Counted from the first letter of the stretch, positions 10,875 through 53,758 are shown. The stretch is 64,000 nt of DNA from Glandiceps talaboti (GCF_964340395.1 NC_135557.1:16952367-17016366), one strand, 5' to 3'. Program-made: numbers and translations. Notes: generated from the sequence alone by a model not told the origin.

Positions 10875-12935
10875 TAATGTAACGTTGTACTAGTAATAGT
10901 ACCATACACTTTCGAACAAACCACTTTGCCAGAAATGCTGTTATAAATACAAAAAACACACCGTAAATCTCACATTTTTATTTTATTTTATATAATTCAT
11001 TTTTTTCGTGTCATTGTCGTATAACTAGGGCCACCCTGGATACATTATGCAGCGATCACATATAAAATTTCTTACGGGAGTACTCCTCACACTCTCTGCA
11101 AGAAATGCGTCGAAGGCACAACCAGTTTCATTTCACTGGGAACAGCACGTATCTGAAACAATACACATGTAAAAATGTTAAACAACTACATAGTTTACTT
11201 GTCGACACGAGTGAAACTTCATTTTTCAGTAAGTACGGCAAGACAGAGAACGCAGAAAGAACGTAAACTTATGGGCGTTAGACCGGGTGCGGTACGTTAT
11301 GCCAGGCGTAGTGCACTGATCACCGGCAACTAGCGTACTAGACGTAGACGTCGATTGCTGGACGTTGAATGTCACAACTATCACAGTCATTAATTATCAA
11401 TGGACATGTAGTTATCCAACAAATGCTGCCTTGAAGTTGATTCTAGAAAATGGAATATCCATGTGCTTTTTTCATTTTGGTAAAAACGCGACCGCGACCG
11501 CGACCTACCGTACTGAACTACAAATACAATGAACTGCAGGCCGACATGTACACGTACGGTACGGTATACACGGTCACGTCGCTGAATACTTTTCGATCTG
11601 ATTTGGTACCAGTACACATAATAAATTACGATGGCAAAAATAAAGGCAAGACGAATTTAAAACGTATGAAACGTGACAATGTACGTACCTTGTCAATCTG
11701 TTGTCAACAGCGAATTTGTATCCAGCAGTACACAGTGCTAGGGGTAGGCAGGAAGTGCACTCGACAGTGTATCAATACTGAATGAGCTTCATTGCGCTGA
11801 CGCGATAGCGTATCACGTGACTGGCATCGTCCCCCCCCCCCCCCCTGCGTCTGACCTTCGAACCAGCTGTATGTTACAATAATTAATAATGTACAATATA
11901 TTTGGGTCACACTCACAGGCACAGGTAATCGTGCTTGTATGTATAAAGTGGACTATAGTGTAGTGTAGTGTAGTGTAGTGTAGTGTAGTGTAGTGTAGCT
12001 CAGTGCAGTGCAGTGTAGTGTAGTGTAGTGGAGTGGAGTGTAGTATAGTGTAGTGTAGATTAGTCCCTGAGTGTAGTGTAGTGTAGATTAGTCCCTGAGT
12101 GTAGTGTAGTGTAGATTAGTCCCTGAGTGTAGTGTAGTGTAGATTAGTCCCGGAGTGTAGTGCAGTGTCGTTTAGTGTAGTGTAATGTAGTGTAATGTAG
12201 TGTAGTACAGCATATAGTGCAGTATATATTTTCTATTTGGCACAAAATGAACAATGAAAAATATATAATTCATAGCCAAAAATAGAAATAAAACAAAAGA
12301 AACACTCTATATGATAACAAATATGCTACATAATAAATAGCTATGTATGAATAGCTCTATGTAATTCATCATTAAAAAAATTGAAAGATATAAATATTTG
12401 TGTTACTTTAGAGAGCCTTCAGGGGATTGGTCGGGGAAAATTAATCCTGGTCTGTTAATTGTGTAGAATGGGATCCCTCCTCCGATAATATTTTCAGAAA
12501 AGTGTCCCTCTGTCATCAATTCCATTTCTCTAAAACATGACCCTCCATCCCACCCGACTGTAAATCATGGTCACGATTTTCTGAATGATGTCCCGGGGCC
12601 AGACTCTCCCTGAATTCAATCACAATCAAATATTACTTCATTAGGAAATAACATTTCTTTAATTCCAGTCTAAAATGAAGCTGATATATGCCAAAAACTT
12701 ACATAAAAACAAGAATTTTGTTCAAATAATTTTGGCGGCAAAGTTTTCAGTACTGAATGGGTTAAATGTAGTTCGCTCGAACACTAATACTGCAGAAACT
12801 ACACTTTGCCCGACTCTTTCACGACTTGAACTATTCACACAGTTAGCAATAGCCCGCAGTCGATTCCGCGTGGCTTAAACAGAGAGAAGGCTTTGAGTCT
12901 CTGGTGTGAACCCCACAAACTTGAACAAAAGTGCA
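10875..12935. other. Intergenic stretch, no gene seen
   Basis: Apart from the TAGTG satellite at 11951-12225 and a poly-C run near 11830-11845, no exon, RNA gene or mobile element could be recognised. Confidence 0.4.
11951..12225. repeat. (TAGTG)n satellite with 28-bp higher-order units
   Basis: TAGTG pentamers degrade into four copies of a 28-bp unit containing TAGTCCCTGAGTGTAGTG at about 12050-12165, then return to pentamers. Confidence 0.9.
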
Positions 12936-13325
12936 ATACGACGAAAATCACAAACCCTGAAACAAAACGTCGCCTGGTTCGACAAAAATATCACGACATT
13001 GCCAGTTTTTGTCTGGCCAGACAAAATATCTCTTTGATGCTGTAAATGTTCTCGTCTGGCTCCATTTTATCGTCGGGCAGACAAGAACTGACCTACAATT
13101 GATACATTTTAGTCAATTGACTGTCTCAAAAATATCAAAGAACGCGCCAAACCTTATTAGGTTTACCAGACAGGGACATACGAATTTGGCGTTGATCTCC
13201 TTTAAGATAATGGTAGCTGTTGGTAAGATTTTTGTCTAGCCAGTCGATAAAATGTAGCAATGTTAATTAATGAGATTTTTGTCGAGACAGACGACGTTTT
13301 GTTTCAGGGTTTAGGATTTTCGTAA
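12936..13325. mobile_element. MITE family D: about 390 bp, long inverted ends
   Basis: The left end ACGAAAATCACAAACCCTGA continues AACAAAACGTCG. The right end is its near reverse complement (CGACGTTTTGTTTCAGGG then TTTAGGATTTTCGT). The inner arms also show inverted GACAAAA / TTTTGTC motifs. It is non-coding. The target duplication is not clear. Confidence 0.75.
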
Positions 13326-14085
13326 AACGTGATTTCATCATCCATAGAATGGGTGATAGATTCTGTAACCTAATACTATATTGTCATTAACAATTCACAT
13401 TCTTGTAATAGATCATAATAAATGTAACATGAATAATTAAATACGTCATATTTTGTTCGACATGTGTCATACATCAGCTGCCCAGTCATTCACTTCTGTA
13501 AATATGTATATATGATTAATATACCACCAGGCCATGAGACTTTGATGACTCAGCAAAAAGAATGCGTCGAGTATAATATTAGATTCCAATACAAACATCG
13601 GTGACGGTAATTTTTGAATATTCATAAATACCTAATAATGTCATTATTTTATTAGGTTGATGTAGTCCGTTTTATCATTCATTCACAAATTTACTTAACC
13701 TTTTATTATCACTTAAGTTGACAATGGGCATCAAGTGTTTCTGATATGGCTTGATTTATAATAATTCATTAGTATAATATGTTTATTGTGTTTCTAGGCC
13801 ACAGGCCAATATTTAAAGTTTAAATACAGTAGTGAAAAATGCTTTTCTGTCGTACACAGAGCAAAGGTGAGAACAAATATATTACAAAGTATTTACTTTG
13901 AAAGTTCTTATCTTCATAGCTTTATTATATACATATTTGTAAATATAATTCAATAGTGTTGTGATTAAGGGCAATTACTAGGTAAATCTCCCCAGAGTTC
14001 CGAAGGTATTTTACAAGCATTTCTCATCAAAATTATCATATAAGGTATATAAATCTATCCAAGTTTGACCAGATTCCCCCTTCAT
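13326..14085. other. AT-rich intergenic stretch, nothing recognised
   Basis: No reading frame with coding character, tRNA or repeat structure was seen between MITE D and the 25-bp minisatellite. Confidence 0.4.
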
Positions 14086-14700
14086 TAACAACACTGAGCA
14101 GCTAATTTGAGACCAACACTGAGCATCTAATTTATGTCTGACACTGAGCATATATTTGAGTCCGACATTGCGCATCTAATTTGTGTCCGACACTGAGCAT
14201 CTAATTTGAGTCTGACACTGAGTGACTTATTTGTGGCTGACACTGAGCATCTAATTTGTGTCCAACACTGGGCAACTTATTTGTGTCTGGCACTGAGCAT
14301 CTAATTTGTGTCCGACACTGAGCATCTAATTTGAGTCTGACACTAAGTGACTTATTTGTGGCTGACACTGAGCATCTAATTTGTGTCCGACACTGAGCGA
14401 CTGATTTGAGTCTGACACTGTGCATCTAATTTTTGTCCGACACTGAGCATCTAATTTGAGTCTGACACTGAGTGACTTATTTGTGGCTGACACTGAGCAT
14501 CTAATTTGTGTCCGACACTGAGCAACTGATTTGAGTCTGACACTGGGCATCTAATTTTGTCCAACACTGAGCATCTAATTTGTGTCCGACACTGAGCGAC
14601 TTGTTTGAGTCTGATACTGAGCATCTAATTTGAGTCTGACACTGAGTGACTTTTTTGTGTCTGACACTGAGCAACTTATTTGAGTCTGACAATGAGTAGT
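14086..14700. repeat. 25-bp minisatellite, roughly 24 copies
   Basis: The unit is close to GACACTGAGCATCTAATTTG plus TGTCC, alternating with variants (AGTGACTTATTTG, TGAGTCTGA). Since 25 is not a multiple of three, the minus-strand reading frames (QCRTQIRCSV-like) cycle through frames and are spurious. Confidence 0.95.
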
Positions 14701-15486
14701 TGATAAAATGAGAATTTGGAGTAATTCGTAATTTCTTCTACTTGGTCTCCCATCCGTTTACTACACATAGATATGCTTAATTAACCGTTGGATTGGAATA
14801 CAGAAACTTTACCACTGAACTACAGTGGACTTGTGATTATACATGTGTCATTTTTATCAGTTAGATGTTTGCATGTAGTTGGTAATTAGAGCGTTGAAAA
14901 CTGTTGCTACGGTTTTACATGCACTAATTTGAATATTTGTGTTACGTTGTTAGAACGTTTCACCAAGTACGGGATCGTGGTACCGAATCGACCAGGGTAA
15001 CGATCATAGTTTTCGCTGCGTAGATCATCTGAAAAATACAAAACTGACCACAACTAAAATGTTCTAAGTAGAAACTTGGTTGTGCTTTAGAATAATGAAA
15101 GAAAAACATAAGAAAAATCAAACTCTAATGATGTTTGTAGTGGTACCTAAACGACCAGGGTAGTGCTAGTGGTCCCGAATCGTCCAGGGTAACAAAAAAG
15201 TGGTACCGAATCGACCAGGCCGAATCGGTCAGGTCCCGAAAAGACCAGCAGATTGTCGTCGGTACCTTATTCGTCATGAGCTCTAAGGCCTAGGTGAGGG
15301 CTTGTAGTGTACACCCCGGTGTACACTACCTATTTTAAAGGGTACGAGTACGGGTGGCGCATGCAAGTGTCCCGCTCAGCCAGCTGTGAGAGGGCACAAT
15401 CATAGTCCTGGGTATATATCACCCCTACATATAATACAGGTACACATATATACATGTGTATTTACATTTCATTCGTCAACATCATG
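14701..15486. other. Intergenic stretch with a dispersed GTACCGAATCGACCAGG motif
   Basis: The motif GGTACCGAATCGACCAGG and close variants (GTCCCGAATCGTCCAGGG, GTACCTAAACGACCAGGG, GTCCCGAAAAGACCAG) occur at about 14980-15000 and four times in 15143-15247. It may be an old satellite or transposon terminus. No gene was seen. Confidence 0.5.
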
Positions 15487-15675
15487 GCACAATTAGTACT
15501 CCTGGGTAAAGCTCTTTACAACCCCCCCCCCCCTCATGAATATTCATATTTTATTAGCCAATCAATGCTTAGTGTAGATAGACACAATTATTACACCTGG
15601 GTAAAGCCCTTATAAAATATAAATTATCCCTCATTCATATTAATATTTGATTAAACAGTCACTGCTTACTGGAAA
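15487..15675. repeat. Two tandem copies of a unit of about 100 bp
   Basis: Both copies share CCTGGGTAAAG, CTCATGAATATTCATAT-like sequence and a TTAGCCAATCAATGCTTAGT / TTAAACAGTCACTGCTTACT segment. A C run interrupts the first copy. Confidence 0.6.
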
Positions 15676-18475
15676 TACGATAGCGTGATACGATATACGA
15701 CTTTCGTGCGTTTTGTGTATATCGCCATCTGTGTTAAAACATATTACATCTTTTGTTTTTAAAAGCATTTGCCTTAACTCTGACGAGGATATAGTCAATA
15801 TCTCGCGGTGAGTGGACTTGCGCGATCACAGAAAAAAGTGTCATTTTACCCCTTTCATATACAGTTGGCTAAAACACGTCAATATTACCGCTATTATGGA
15901 CATTGTATTGTTTTCTGATAGAAACATTCTGATACATATCTCGGGAAACAAATGCCTGTGTTAATACCCAACTGCAAGTATATGGTACACAATCAAAACG
16001 AGACTTTCTGCACTCTAACTGGTGGTACACCATGCCGTAGCAAGGGAAGGGACTTGACACAAATTATATGAGAGGAGGGGCTGGTGTTTTTCAGAAGTTT
16101 AGTACGTGAAAAAGAGTGGCCCTCCCCCAAGGGCCTTGTACAAAATTATTGACTTCCCCCTGGAATATCTGTGATCAAAAATATCATTGCACAAAACATA
16201 GTCAACCCCCACCCCAACACTTGCATGAAAAAAGGAGTCCCTCACCAGAAAATACCGATCCCCTCTTTTACTATACCTAGAATTTATGTCTCGTCCCCAA
16301 TATGACAATAACATGAATAATAGAAACAATTTTGTATGAGCTAACAATGAGGGCGCTCGTTTTGCACACGAATCTGCGTGATTGTCGTGAAACGTCAGCT
16401 CCAGAGTCAGCTCATAAGTACAGTGAGTACTTGTGCAAGATCGGAAGTCCTTAAAGTTTTGTGCCTGTCTAACTCTTCCTTTTGTGATTATATAACCGAT
16501 GCACAACTTTCAAGTGTACAGAAATTCTTAACACTGAGGTAAGTTTAATGTATTATTCATTTTTTTGTTTCCACGGTAAAAGTTGAAAACGAAAGAGGCA
16601 AAAGTTCGGTGTGTCGGCGACATTTTCCCTTCTCATCAGCTGCAGTTTGTGAGACGTCATTTTGTCGAAGATTTTCGAAGTCGAGACTATCTTTTGTGAA
16701 TGAAACAGTAGTTTAATTCCATTCTTCCTGTAACAAATACCTTTATCACAACTTGGGTGCTCTGGTTGATAGTCATGCACGACTTTTTTCAAAACTTTTC
16801 GTGTGACCGCCCGAAACTTCACATACATGATACATGGCGACGATGTAATTTCAGAACTGGGGGAGGCGGGATCGAATATGGTCTAGCTGGGTAACGTTAG
16901 CATTTGTTCCAATGACCCCAAAAATACTACTGCAGTATTTCGACATGCACATTTATCTATAGTTTGTTTTGCTAGAGATCTGACAGGTTTTTTCTTTTCT
17001 TTTCTTTTCTTTTTTCTTACTATCAGTTTTGTGCAATAGTACACTAGTGCACCCCATCGGAGGCCCCACTGCACTGCAGTGACAGTATTCCGTACAGTAA
17101 ACAGATTCCTGAAGTTGACCTATCCACTTCAGACGAAGTAACGGTTGTCTTCTTTTTACATCAACTACAACGCCTTGAACTGTATATTATAATAGCGGAG
17201 AAAAACGTAGGAACTTCGTTTTTTCGTCCAGCATTTTGGATATTTTCAACTAATATATGAAGACCCGAAAACAATATTCAAGGTAAATAATTATCCAGTT
17301 TCTTGGGCTGTGCTCAGAGTCAGACCTTCGAATTCGGTGTGAAAAAAACAGTAAGATTAGAAAAATCTTGCGAGCTACTCCGAAATTCACGTTTTGTAGC
17401 AATAACGGAGTGCCTCTCCAAAACCATTATTGCATAATTAGATTCATTTTTTCTGTTTCAAAGTCGACAGTTTAGCTTTAAAATGTGTGAAAATCCGTGT
17501 CCAATTTTATCAGTATCTGGGTATTAGTATTAGCGTTCATTCTTCCGTGTGTGGAATGTCCATCAAATAAACAATCGAATAAACAACTAAATGTACCCCC
17601 TATGTGGCAATTACATTACACAGAATTAGTTTGCCATGCAAGTTAAAATTAGACGTCAAGGGCGGGTGTATCATGTCCTGTCAAAATTAATTACATGACA
17701 ACTGTTTTTCAAACATTTTAGTTTGTCTTTCATTGTTCTGAATGATGTCAATATTGCCTGCAACTTTCATGTACAACTCAAAAGTTGGCAAGAGCAGTAC
17801 AGGGAAGAGAACTTGATAAGTTTACCAGAGTTCCCCAGTGTTGCATTTACAAAATGTAATTGGTTTCTGCCACCAAATATATTAACCCCCCCCCCCCCCC
17901 CCCATGTATTAGAAATTGTAAAGTTAACCAGATTTTTGGCTTTTAATAGTTATACTAATTATAGGCAAGTACAAGAATACAATTTTCAAAATGTTGGCAG
18001 TGTGAGTGGTGAAGTAATATAGGGTGGGGTCCACACAGATTTCATACACATGAACTTTGTAGAATGTTTTATGCAGCTGTTGTTTTATGTTTTCACTTTG
18101 TACTTTGTCCTAAATATATATATCTTCTTTGTTCTGCTTACATAGTCATTTTACTTAGTTACTCATATCAATCATGGTATTGTTCAAACACTATCAATTA
18201 ATTCTCTGGTCATTCAAATCACCCCAGTTGTATATATAGTGAAATGAGGGTGTCAAATTCACAGTAAATATTTTATTTAATCTCAAAACAGGATTAAAAT
18301 GGGTGGAATTTCTGACTTGCACTGTGACTTAGTGGACTTTTCTTTGTCTTAGTCTATGTATGTATGTATGTGTATGTATGTATGTATGTATGTATGTATG
18401 TATGTATGTATGTATGAATGAATGTATGTAAAGTATGTATGTCATTGTCTTTATCGTCTGTCTGTTTCACATATC

Positions 18476-18544
<69 letters not shown>

Positions 18545-19871
18545 ATTTATACATTTGCATAGTTCTGCTTAGATGTTTAGGGGTAGATAGATATGTTTCT
18601 CACTCTACAAGACTTTCACCTCTCCCTCCCCTTAAATACATGTTGTGGGCACTACATAAGTAAACTCATTTACCTGAACAGAGAGTTTCCTTGCTATTAT
18701 TCCAGGGTTCCCCAACAAAATTATGGTTTGAGGTATGAACACATCTACATATCTTAACAATTTTTTTGGTTATCAGGGTTCCAAATCTTAGCAAAAACAC
18801 TGATAATAATAAGTAAGAACTGTTTTCTTATAAAAGTGACACTGGCAGGAATTCATTTGTATTCAAATTTAAAAGTTCAAAGGTCAAGGACCAAGAGTCC
18901 TTCAAATCTTGTTTGTTCAATTCCAGTCATGAAAGTAATGAAAGATGATTAGCAAAAAAACCACTGCCAATAGGCCGTGGTACCACTGTTTCGCAGTGTC
19001 ATGGAAGAAATAACCGCACTGATAAGGATGAGAAATCTTAGAAAATTGATAAATGTATAGCAACTAGATTATGAGTAACTTAATCTTTACACTCAATTTT
19101 GAGCATCACAGGCAATGACATCATGAATACGTTATTAATTAAGACACAGAATGACCAGAAATAAATGCAGTATTTTCTGTTCATATGTGTACTACTTGGC
19201 TTCAGTGAACATTATATAGTTCTAGTTCAAATAACAAACAATCAAGCGCATTTTGTGTGTGAAAAAGATCCAAACAAAACAGTTTTTAAAAAAATTAATA
19301 GATTCTGTAGAATTAAAGTATAACCATACAAAATTAGAAGAAAAAAAATGTCATTTTTAGTTATTTCAAAGTATGACAGATCATTGTCACCTGGAACTTT
19401 ATGGAAATTTTCATTACTTGAATCACTATTGTTCATAAATAATATGTGAATAAATTTATACTGGATGTCAGTTCTGATGTGTAGGCGTCGTTAAAACAAA
19501 CAGATTTTACCCGAAGATGTGACCCTAGTAACTTTGACCAGACATCATTAATCATATGAAGTTACTCTAAAGCAAATAGTACAGATGTCTGTTTGAATGA
19601 AAACTGCATACCTAATACTGAAGTATTTATTATAGCAGTAATCTTAAGAGACTTAAGAGATATTTAGTTTTGTATCACGCAACAATACAATATATCCTTA
19701 TTTCATTACAAAATTCTGCAAAAATGGGAATTTGATAAAATTGTTATTATATCAGCATGGCTCAATGTTGAGATGGTTTGCATGTCAAATAGTATTATTA
19801 ACATTTCACCTAAGTTTCGTACAAATTCTGCAATTCTTCAAATCTTTCAAAATTTTGATTGCCATCCATGT
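15676..19871. other. Intergenic region, no gene supported
   Basis: The minus-strand reading frames at 16099-16506 (135 codons) and 16553-16828 (91 codons) do not resemble a known family and lack convincing splice or domain signals. A plus-strand frame at 17723-18022 crosses a poly-C run. The only clear structures are the ATGT and TC microsatellites at 18355-18541. Confidence 0.4.
18355..18541. repeat. (ATGT)n and (TC)n microsatellites
   Basis: ATGT repeats at 18355-18435 and an uninterrupted TC run at about 18479-18541. Confidence 0.95.
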
Positions 19872-20156
19872 CAGCACTCGAAATTAACAGTAGTCAACGC
19901 CCACAGACTACCAATTCTTGTCATGGGGCTACCATAATTTGCAGCTGATCGCCCACTCAGGCTACCACTGATTATGTGATGAGGATGGAAGATTTATGGA
20001 CATGAAAGTATTTTAATAATACACATTTTTTCCAATAGAGGAAATCTGTTTTCAGTTCAGGAATATGGGACTACAGGTCACAATCCTTGGGCTACCAATA
20101 TCTGAAACTGGTAGCCCACTAGGACTACCAAAAGAAAAAAGTTAATTTCAAACCTT
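19872..20156. mobile_element. MITE family J (hAT-like), copy 1
   Basis: About 285 bp, starting CAGCACTCGAAATTAAC and ending with the inverse GTTAATTTCAAACC. It is alignable over its whole length with 53759-54048 (shared ACAGACTACCAATTCTTGTC and GGACATGAAAGTATTTTAAT). CAGGG(C/T)TCGAAATTAAC termini suit hAT-type elements. Confidence 0.75.
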
Positions 20157-20403
20157 TAATGTTGAGATGTCATTTTTGCAGTCAAACAGTTAGTACCCTT
20201 ACATCTGACCATACAAACCTTTTAGAACAGCCATTGTGAACATTTCACTTTCAAAATTCTCCTCAAAATATACGGGAATTGTTTACAAATTCGGATCCAT
20301 ATAATTCATATCATCAATATGAGATACAGAACACAGGCTTTGATAGATTTATAAATATATATGCAAACCAACAAATAGTAAGTTCTCAGTGCATATCATT
20401 TAG

Positions 20404-20625
20404 CAATATTTCAAATCTTTTCTAAATAAAAAAATCTAAAAAAAATATCTCGGTGCATGTCATAACTTAGTAATATTTCAAATCTTTTCTAAATAAAAAA
20501 ATCTAAAAAAAATATCTCGGTGCATGTCATAACTTAGTAATATTTCAAATCTTTTCTAAATAAAAAAATCTAAAAAAATATCAGTGCATATCATAACTTA
20601 GTAATATTTCAAATCATTTCTTCAT
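20404..20625. repeat. About 66-bp tandem repeat, three copies
   Basis: Copies share AATATTTCAAATCTTTTCTA, then AATAAAAAAATCTAAAAAAA, then TATCTCGGTGCATGTCATAA. The third copy is slightly truncated. Confidence 0.9.
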
Positions 20626-22116
20626 AATAAACTTCACACAGTAAAATCTAAAAAGAAACCTCAGTTCAGATCATAATTGGTATCGTATCGAATGTGGTGT
20701 ACAACATAGTAACCCCTCTAACTTCTGTCCTGAGTACAGTAATTAAATATACGATATATATAGTCAACAGCAACATCACTGAGTTACGTTTTAAAATAAT
20801 TTTAGATTACTCAAAAAATGAAGATTTCCCCAATTTCGTAGATAAACTTAAGATATAATTAGTACATTTAAAACATATTTATGTATTGAGTTTTTATTAG
20901 TATAGTAGCTCAGATGTTGTGACTCAAGTAACTTGTGAGAACATCCATCACGTAGAGGAAAACTATTAAATTCTTTCATTTTTAAAACTGAAAATGAGAG
21001 ATTGACAATTTCCTAAAAACTGTACATTCAGATCATATTTTGTTTTGACACTTGATTTTTATAGTAGCTCAGAAGTAATGACCCCACTAACCTATGAGAA
21101 CATTCATCATATATCATATTTAAGATGTGAACCAGATGTGCGTAGGTGTATAAGTCTAGTGAGATGACCTCAAGTCAGTCTGTGTATAGAAGTATCGCAG
21201 ACATCAACATGTGTTCAGTTATGATACTATGTCATTAGAAGACATGGCATTCCATGGTCTCACTTAAACTATTCCACACATACATACATATACACACTCT
21301 GAGTCGGATACAATGTAATGGGAGGTGGGGTGGGGGGGTGGGGGGTTCTCCTCTTATTACACTATACATATATGTGCAACCCTTTGGGGTGCGTTTTCTA
21401 GCTCTTTGGTCTAAAATAGGGTCTGTTTTTTTTTTTCGAGCTATTGAGTGTAAATTGGTCTGCTATTCCACACACACACACACTCTGATACAGTGGACTT
21501 ATCCCTTACAACTTGAAAACTGGACTGCTTACATTAACATGTCATTAAGATATACTTAGGCACATGTGACATGCTTATTTCAAGAAAAATTAGCATTCCT
21601 GACTTGACTTTGGTATAGACCTATGTAGGTAACAGGAAAAGTTGGTAATTTGCATCCATTTTCTTTGTCCCATAATTTTGGTAGAAGGTATTAAGGTAGA
21701 GTGCTGACAAATTTCCCAGAAAATCAAAAGTTATTCAATTCCCTCAAAATTTTGTCATAGGATACCTTGTTCCTGGTCCTTTCGAAATAATAAAAGAAAT
21801 TTGGGAGTTCACCAACTTTGTTTTCAAGGAAATCATCAATTTGTTATTTTCCCATAGATTTTAAAAAATTCACCAGCTATATTGGATATTATTAATAATG
21901 AATAAGTTTGGATATCACTTTGACTAATTTCATAAATTTTAAGTGACCCAGATTTTTTATTGAATTTAACAGAATTGGTTGGAGTGTTCTTGAACAAACA
22001 AAGTAACAGCAAAAGTTTAAATCTGTTTCTGAGGTACATACCATCACATTGTATATTAAACAGAGGGAGAAATATTTATGATATATTTTTAAAATAAAGA
22101 TACTGATAGGATTTAC
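20626..22116. other. Intergenic, nothing recognised except a G-rich tract
   Basis: A plus-strand G-rich tract at about 21318-21347 (GGGAGGTGGGGTGGGGGGG followed by TGGGGGG) could form a G-quadruplex. No gene was seen. Confidence 0.4.
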
Positions 22117-22400
22117 ACTAGTCAGTAAAATCTACTTGAATTCCCCTGTCATTTTATCAGGGTTCCCTACCAGTGTTTTTGTTACAGTCAGTAAGCAGGT
22201 AAAATCTACCTGAATTCCACTGTCATTTTACCAGGGTTCCCTACTAGTGTTTTTGTTACAGTCAGTAAGCAGGTAAAATCTACCTGAGTTCCCCTGTCAT
22301 TTTACCAGGGTTCCTACCAAAATTACAGTACAGTATATTGGAAACTATGCCAGTTTTACCAGATTTCCCCCTTCCTGTTACCAGGGTTCCTCAAGCTTAA
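22117..22400. repeat. About 72-bp tandem repeat, 2.5-3 copies
   Basis: The unit contains CAGTCAGTAAGCAGGTAAAA, TCTACCTGAATTCC, CTGTCATTTTACCAGGGTTC and CCTACTAGTGTTTTTGTTA. The same TACCAGGGTTCC theme recurs at 27850-27880 and elsewhere, so it may be a dispersed family. Confidence 0.8.
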
Positions 22401-23752
22401 AAAACGACAACTGTGTACTTTCCTTGCAAAATTAAATGCTGGGTAATTACCCAAAGTTTGACATGGGATGATGAGATTGGGCCGACAGCATGAAGTGCAA
22501 GTTTTAATAACAACATAGATGTCATATTAGTATAATCAGAGGAAAGTATTAGGTTTCATTTCATTAACAGTCTATTGAATTCACACAATTACATTCACAA
22601 CATACCACATACAGATAAAATCATCCAAGAGAGGTCTGAGTTGAATATACACATGACAAGTATTTTGTTTGGTCAATGAAGGTTGACAAACACAAATATT
22701 CAGCTCAGTTTTTTGGGTGGTATGGAGGTCAAAAGTCTACCAGAGTTACCAAGTCATTTTACTGGGATCGTCACCAAAATTATAGGAAACTTTTATCAGT
22801 TTCACCAGATTTTGCCTTTTTTATTAATATTAAGGTTTCTAAACATGAAAGTTACCATCCTACGACATTCACAAACAATTTATACATGATTCATGACCTG
22901 TGCGTTTCTCGGAGAACAGACAAAATGCTGAAAACAAGACTTAGAAGCTAGCAGTGGCACTCCATACAGCAGTTGTAATTTCCTGCATTTACATAGATTA
23001 CCCATAATCTTCTTTATATATATGGCAGTTTCGTGTTGTTGTTGTAGTGTGTTGTAACTGTTTTATAAAAGTCATATAGCTAGAGTGCACATCAAAATTA
23101 TATTAGTTGTGAAATGTACAAAATACTACAATCATCAACTTAAGTAGTGATTCCATTTTAAACTTTGCATTTTACTATCAGGCCTCAGTTTACAGCTGTC
23201 CACTTAAGTTGAATTTTGAATCATTACAAAATTGAATCAGCATTGGGGTATGCACTAAAACTAATTTGAATGTGTGTAGTTGAATCAATCTGAATCCACC
23301 TCAGCAAATAAAATGAATCAATTCAAATACAATGCTCATCAGTTTTCCCGTGGTGACAATAAATGTACATGTTTTGAACCGATTTAGCTGGATTGAATGC
23401 CTACCACCACTCTTGTCAGATCCCTCTAAATGCCCACCACCACTCTCATCAGATCCCTCTAAACGCCCACCACCACTCTCATCAGAACCTTCCAGTTATA
23501 GTCCCTGGTGGACCAGTTTTAGAAGTGAAGACTACAAGGTACAAGGATTCAGTTTGAATCGGTTTTGAATCAATTTAGATGGGGACAGATACATGTTTTG
23601 AAGTGATTTAGCTGGATTGATTCAGTTTGAATCGGTTTTGAATCAATTCAGGTGAGAACGATAACTTTATACAGCTACTAAATTTTATCATATTTATATC
23701 TATACTATAGGTTACACAATAACTGAGTGAGTCAGACTACAGAGTGGTCATA
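22401..23752. other. 5' flank of the nephrin-like gene
   Basis: It should contain the promoter and 5'UTR. Visible are a 33-bp repeat at about 23397-23490 (CCCACCACCACTCTCATCAG, three copies) and repeated GAATCGGTTTTGAATCAATT at 23555-23650. No TATA box could be chosen with confidence. Confidence 0.4.
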
Positions 23753-52399
<28,647 letters not shown>

Positions 52400-53097
52400 T
52401 CTTACTATCCTATCTTCAAGCAAGATTTGGTACGACCCTGTGAATGTCTATGGCTAATCAGTCTGTTCTATTTAGGAAAAGGGGGGCAAGGGTCTAAAAC
52501 AGCCACGGAGGCCTGATATGGACAGGAAAAATGTTTTCAGATGTTTTGGTTGAATTTTGAACAGCTGACTTGTATGTCTCATTTACTAAAATAGAATTTT
52601 GCATGTAGCTTTGACACAAAAATAACAGTAATTTACTAGTAATTTCTTGGAAGACACCATGACTTCCACTCTACAGGTTATGAAGACTACTCAGCATATA
52701 TTTGTCAGCTAATTTTTAGGGAATTTGTGTTTTAATAGTTTTTTTGTTTCAACCACTATATATCTGTTGTTAGTCAGATTCACTGGTCTGCCTCGTAGGT
52801 ATGTTACTTGTAAAAGTAGCCACATTCCCAAGTACATGGACACAAGATCACTAATCGTATGTTATAGCCTTCTCTACTCCAGTGAATGAAACCAGCTTTA
52901 GTTTGGTGTTAAGAGTTGTAATGCAATAGGTCTCCAAACTATGTCAATTTTTACTGTCTTTCTGCTAACTTGATAATGTTTGTATCTCTAGACAACTCTG
53001 AGTTATAAACAGTTGAAAGTAACATGAGGTGTAGTGTAGTGTGAGTTCATGTACTGTAGGGGTATCTTAAATTTCCAATAGTGGTTCCGACCTCCTA

Positions 53098-53207
53098 GTC
53101 TGTAAGGTACGCCGTGGCAGGGCACTCACACACACCAGTCAACCCCTCTCACGTCAGCAGAGAGGAGACCGGTGAGGGTGAAAGACACGGCGTATCTTAC
53201 AGTCTAC
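53098..53207. mobile_element. 110-bp miniature inverted-repeat element
   Basis: CTGTAAGGTACGCCGTG at the left and CACGGCGTATCTTACAG at the right are inverse with two changes. The interior has partial inverted CACCGG / CACTC motifs. No clear target duplication. Confidence 0.6.
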
Positions 53208-53758
53208 ATACCTCCTTTCTAACATATCACTATTTATTCAATCCTAATACCTAGTGGCTAATACAAGTTTAGTATAAACACCGCCATCTAGTGGTGGAGA
53301 CTAGTACATGATGGTTTCTCCCTTGCATTCAAAATGCTGAAACAGGGCCCTGTTCACCCCCTGCTGAGAGTAAAGGGAGGCTGGTGAGGTAAGTCAGGAG
53401 GGGGAAGGGAAGGGGTTAGGGCAGTAGGAGCTGTGATTGTGAAACTATTTGTGCCAATTATGTCGAGTGAAGTACATAAAATTAATTTCAATACTGTATA
53501 TGCATGTAACAGTTGTGTTTTATAAATCAACATACAGTAATTTCTATTTTCTTCCTGAACAAGGTAACAGGGGCCAAGCCCTCTTAAAATTTGTGTACCT
53601 AGCTTGAAATAGTAAAATATCATTTTCAGCCCCTTAACTTGATGTAAACTGGTATCCAAACAGTTACCTGAATGATCAGTTATTACTATGTTTGCTTGAC
53701 TGCCAGCAAGTTATCTAGAATAATTGAAACTTTAAGGTATTCACAGCCTCTCAACCCA

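Noticed and set aside
14201-14692. Minus-strand frames resembling repeats of QCRTQIRCSV
   Set aside because: A 25-bp minisatellite cycles through frames; three overlapping frames show the same peptide motifs.
16099-16828. Two minus-strand frames of 135 and 91 codons as possible exons
   Set aside because: No recognisable family, no paired splice borders, and C/G runs interrupt the region.
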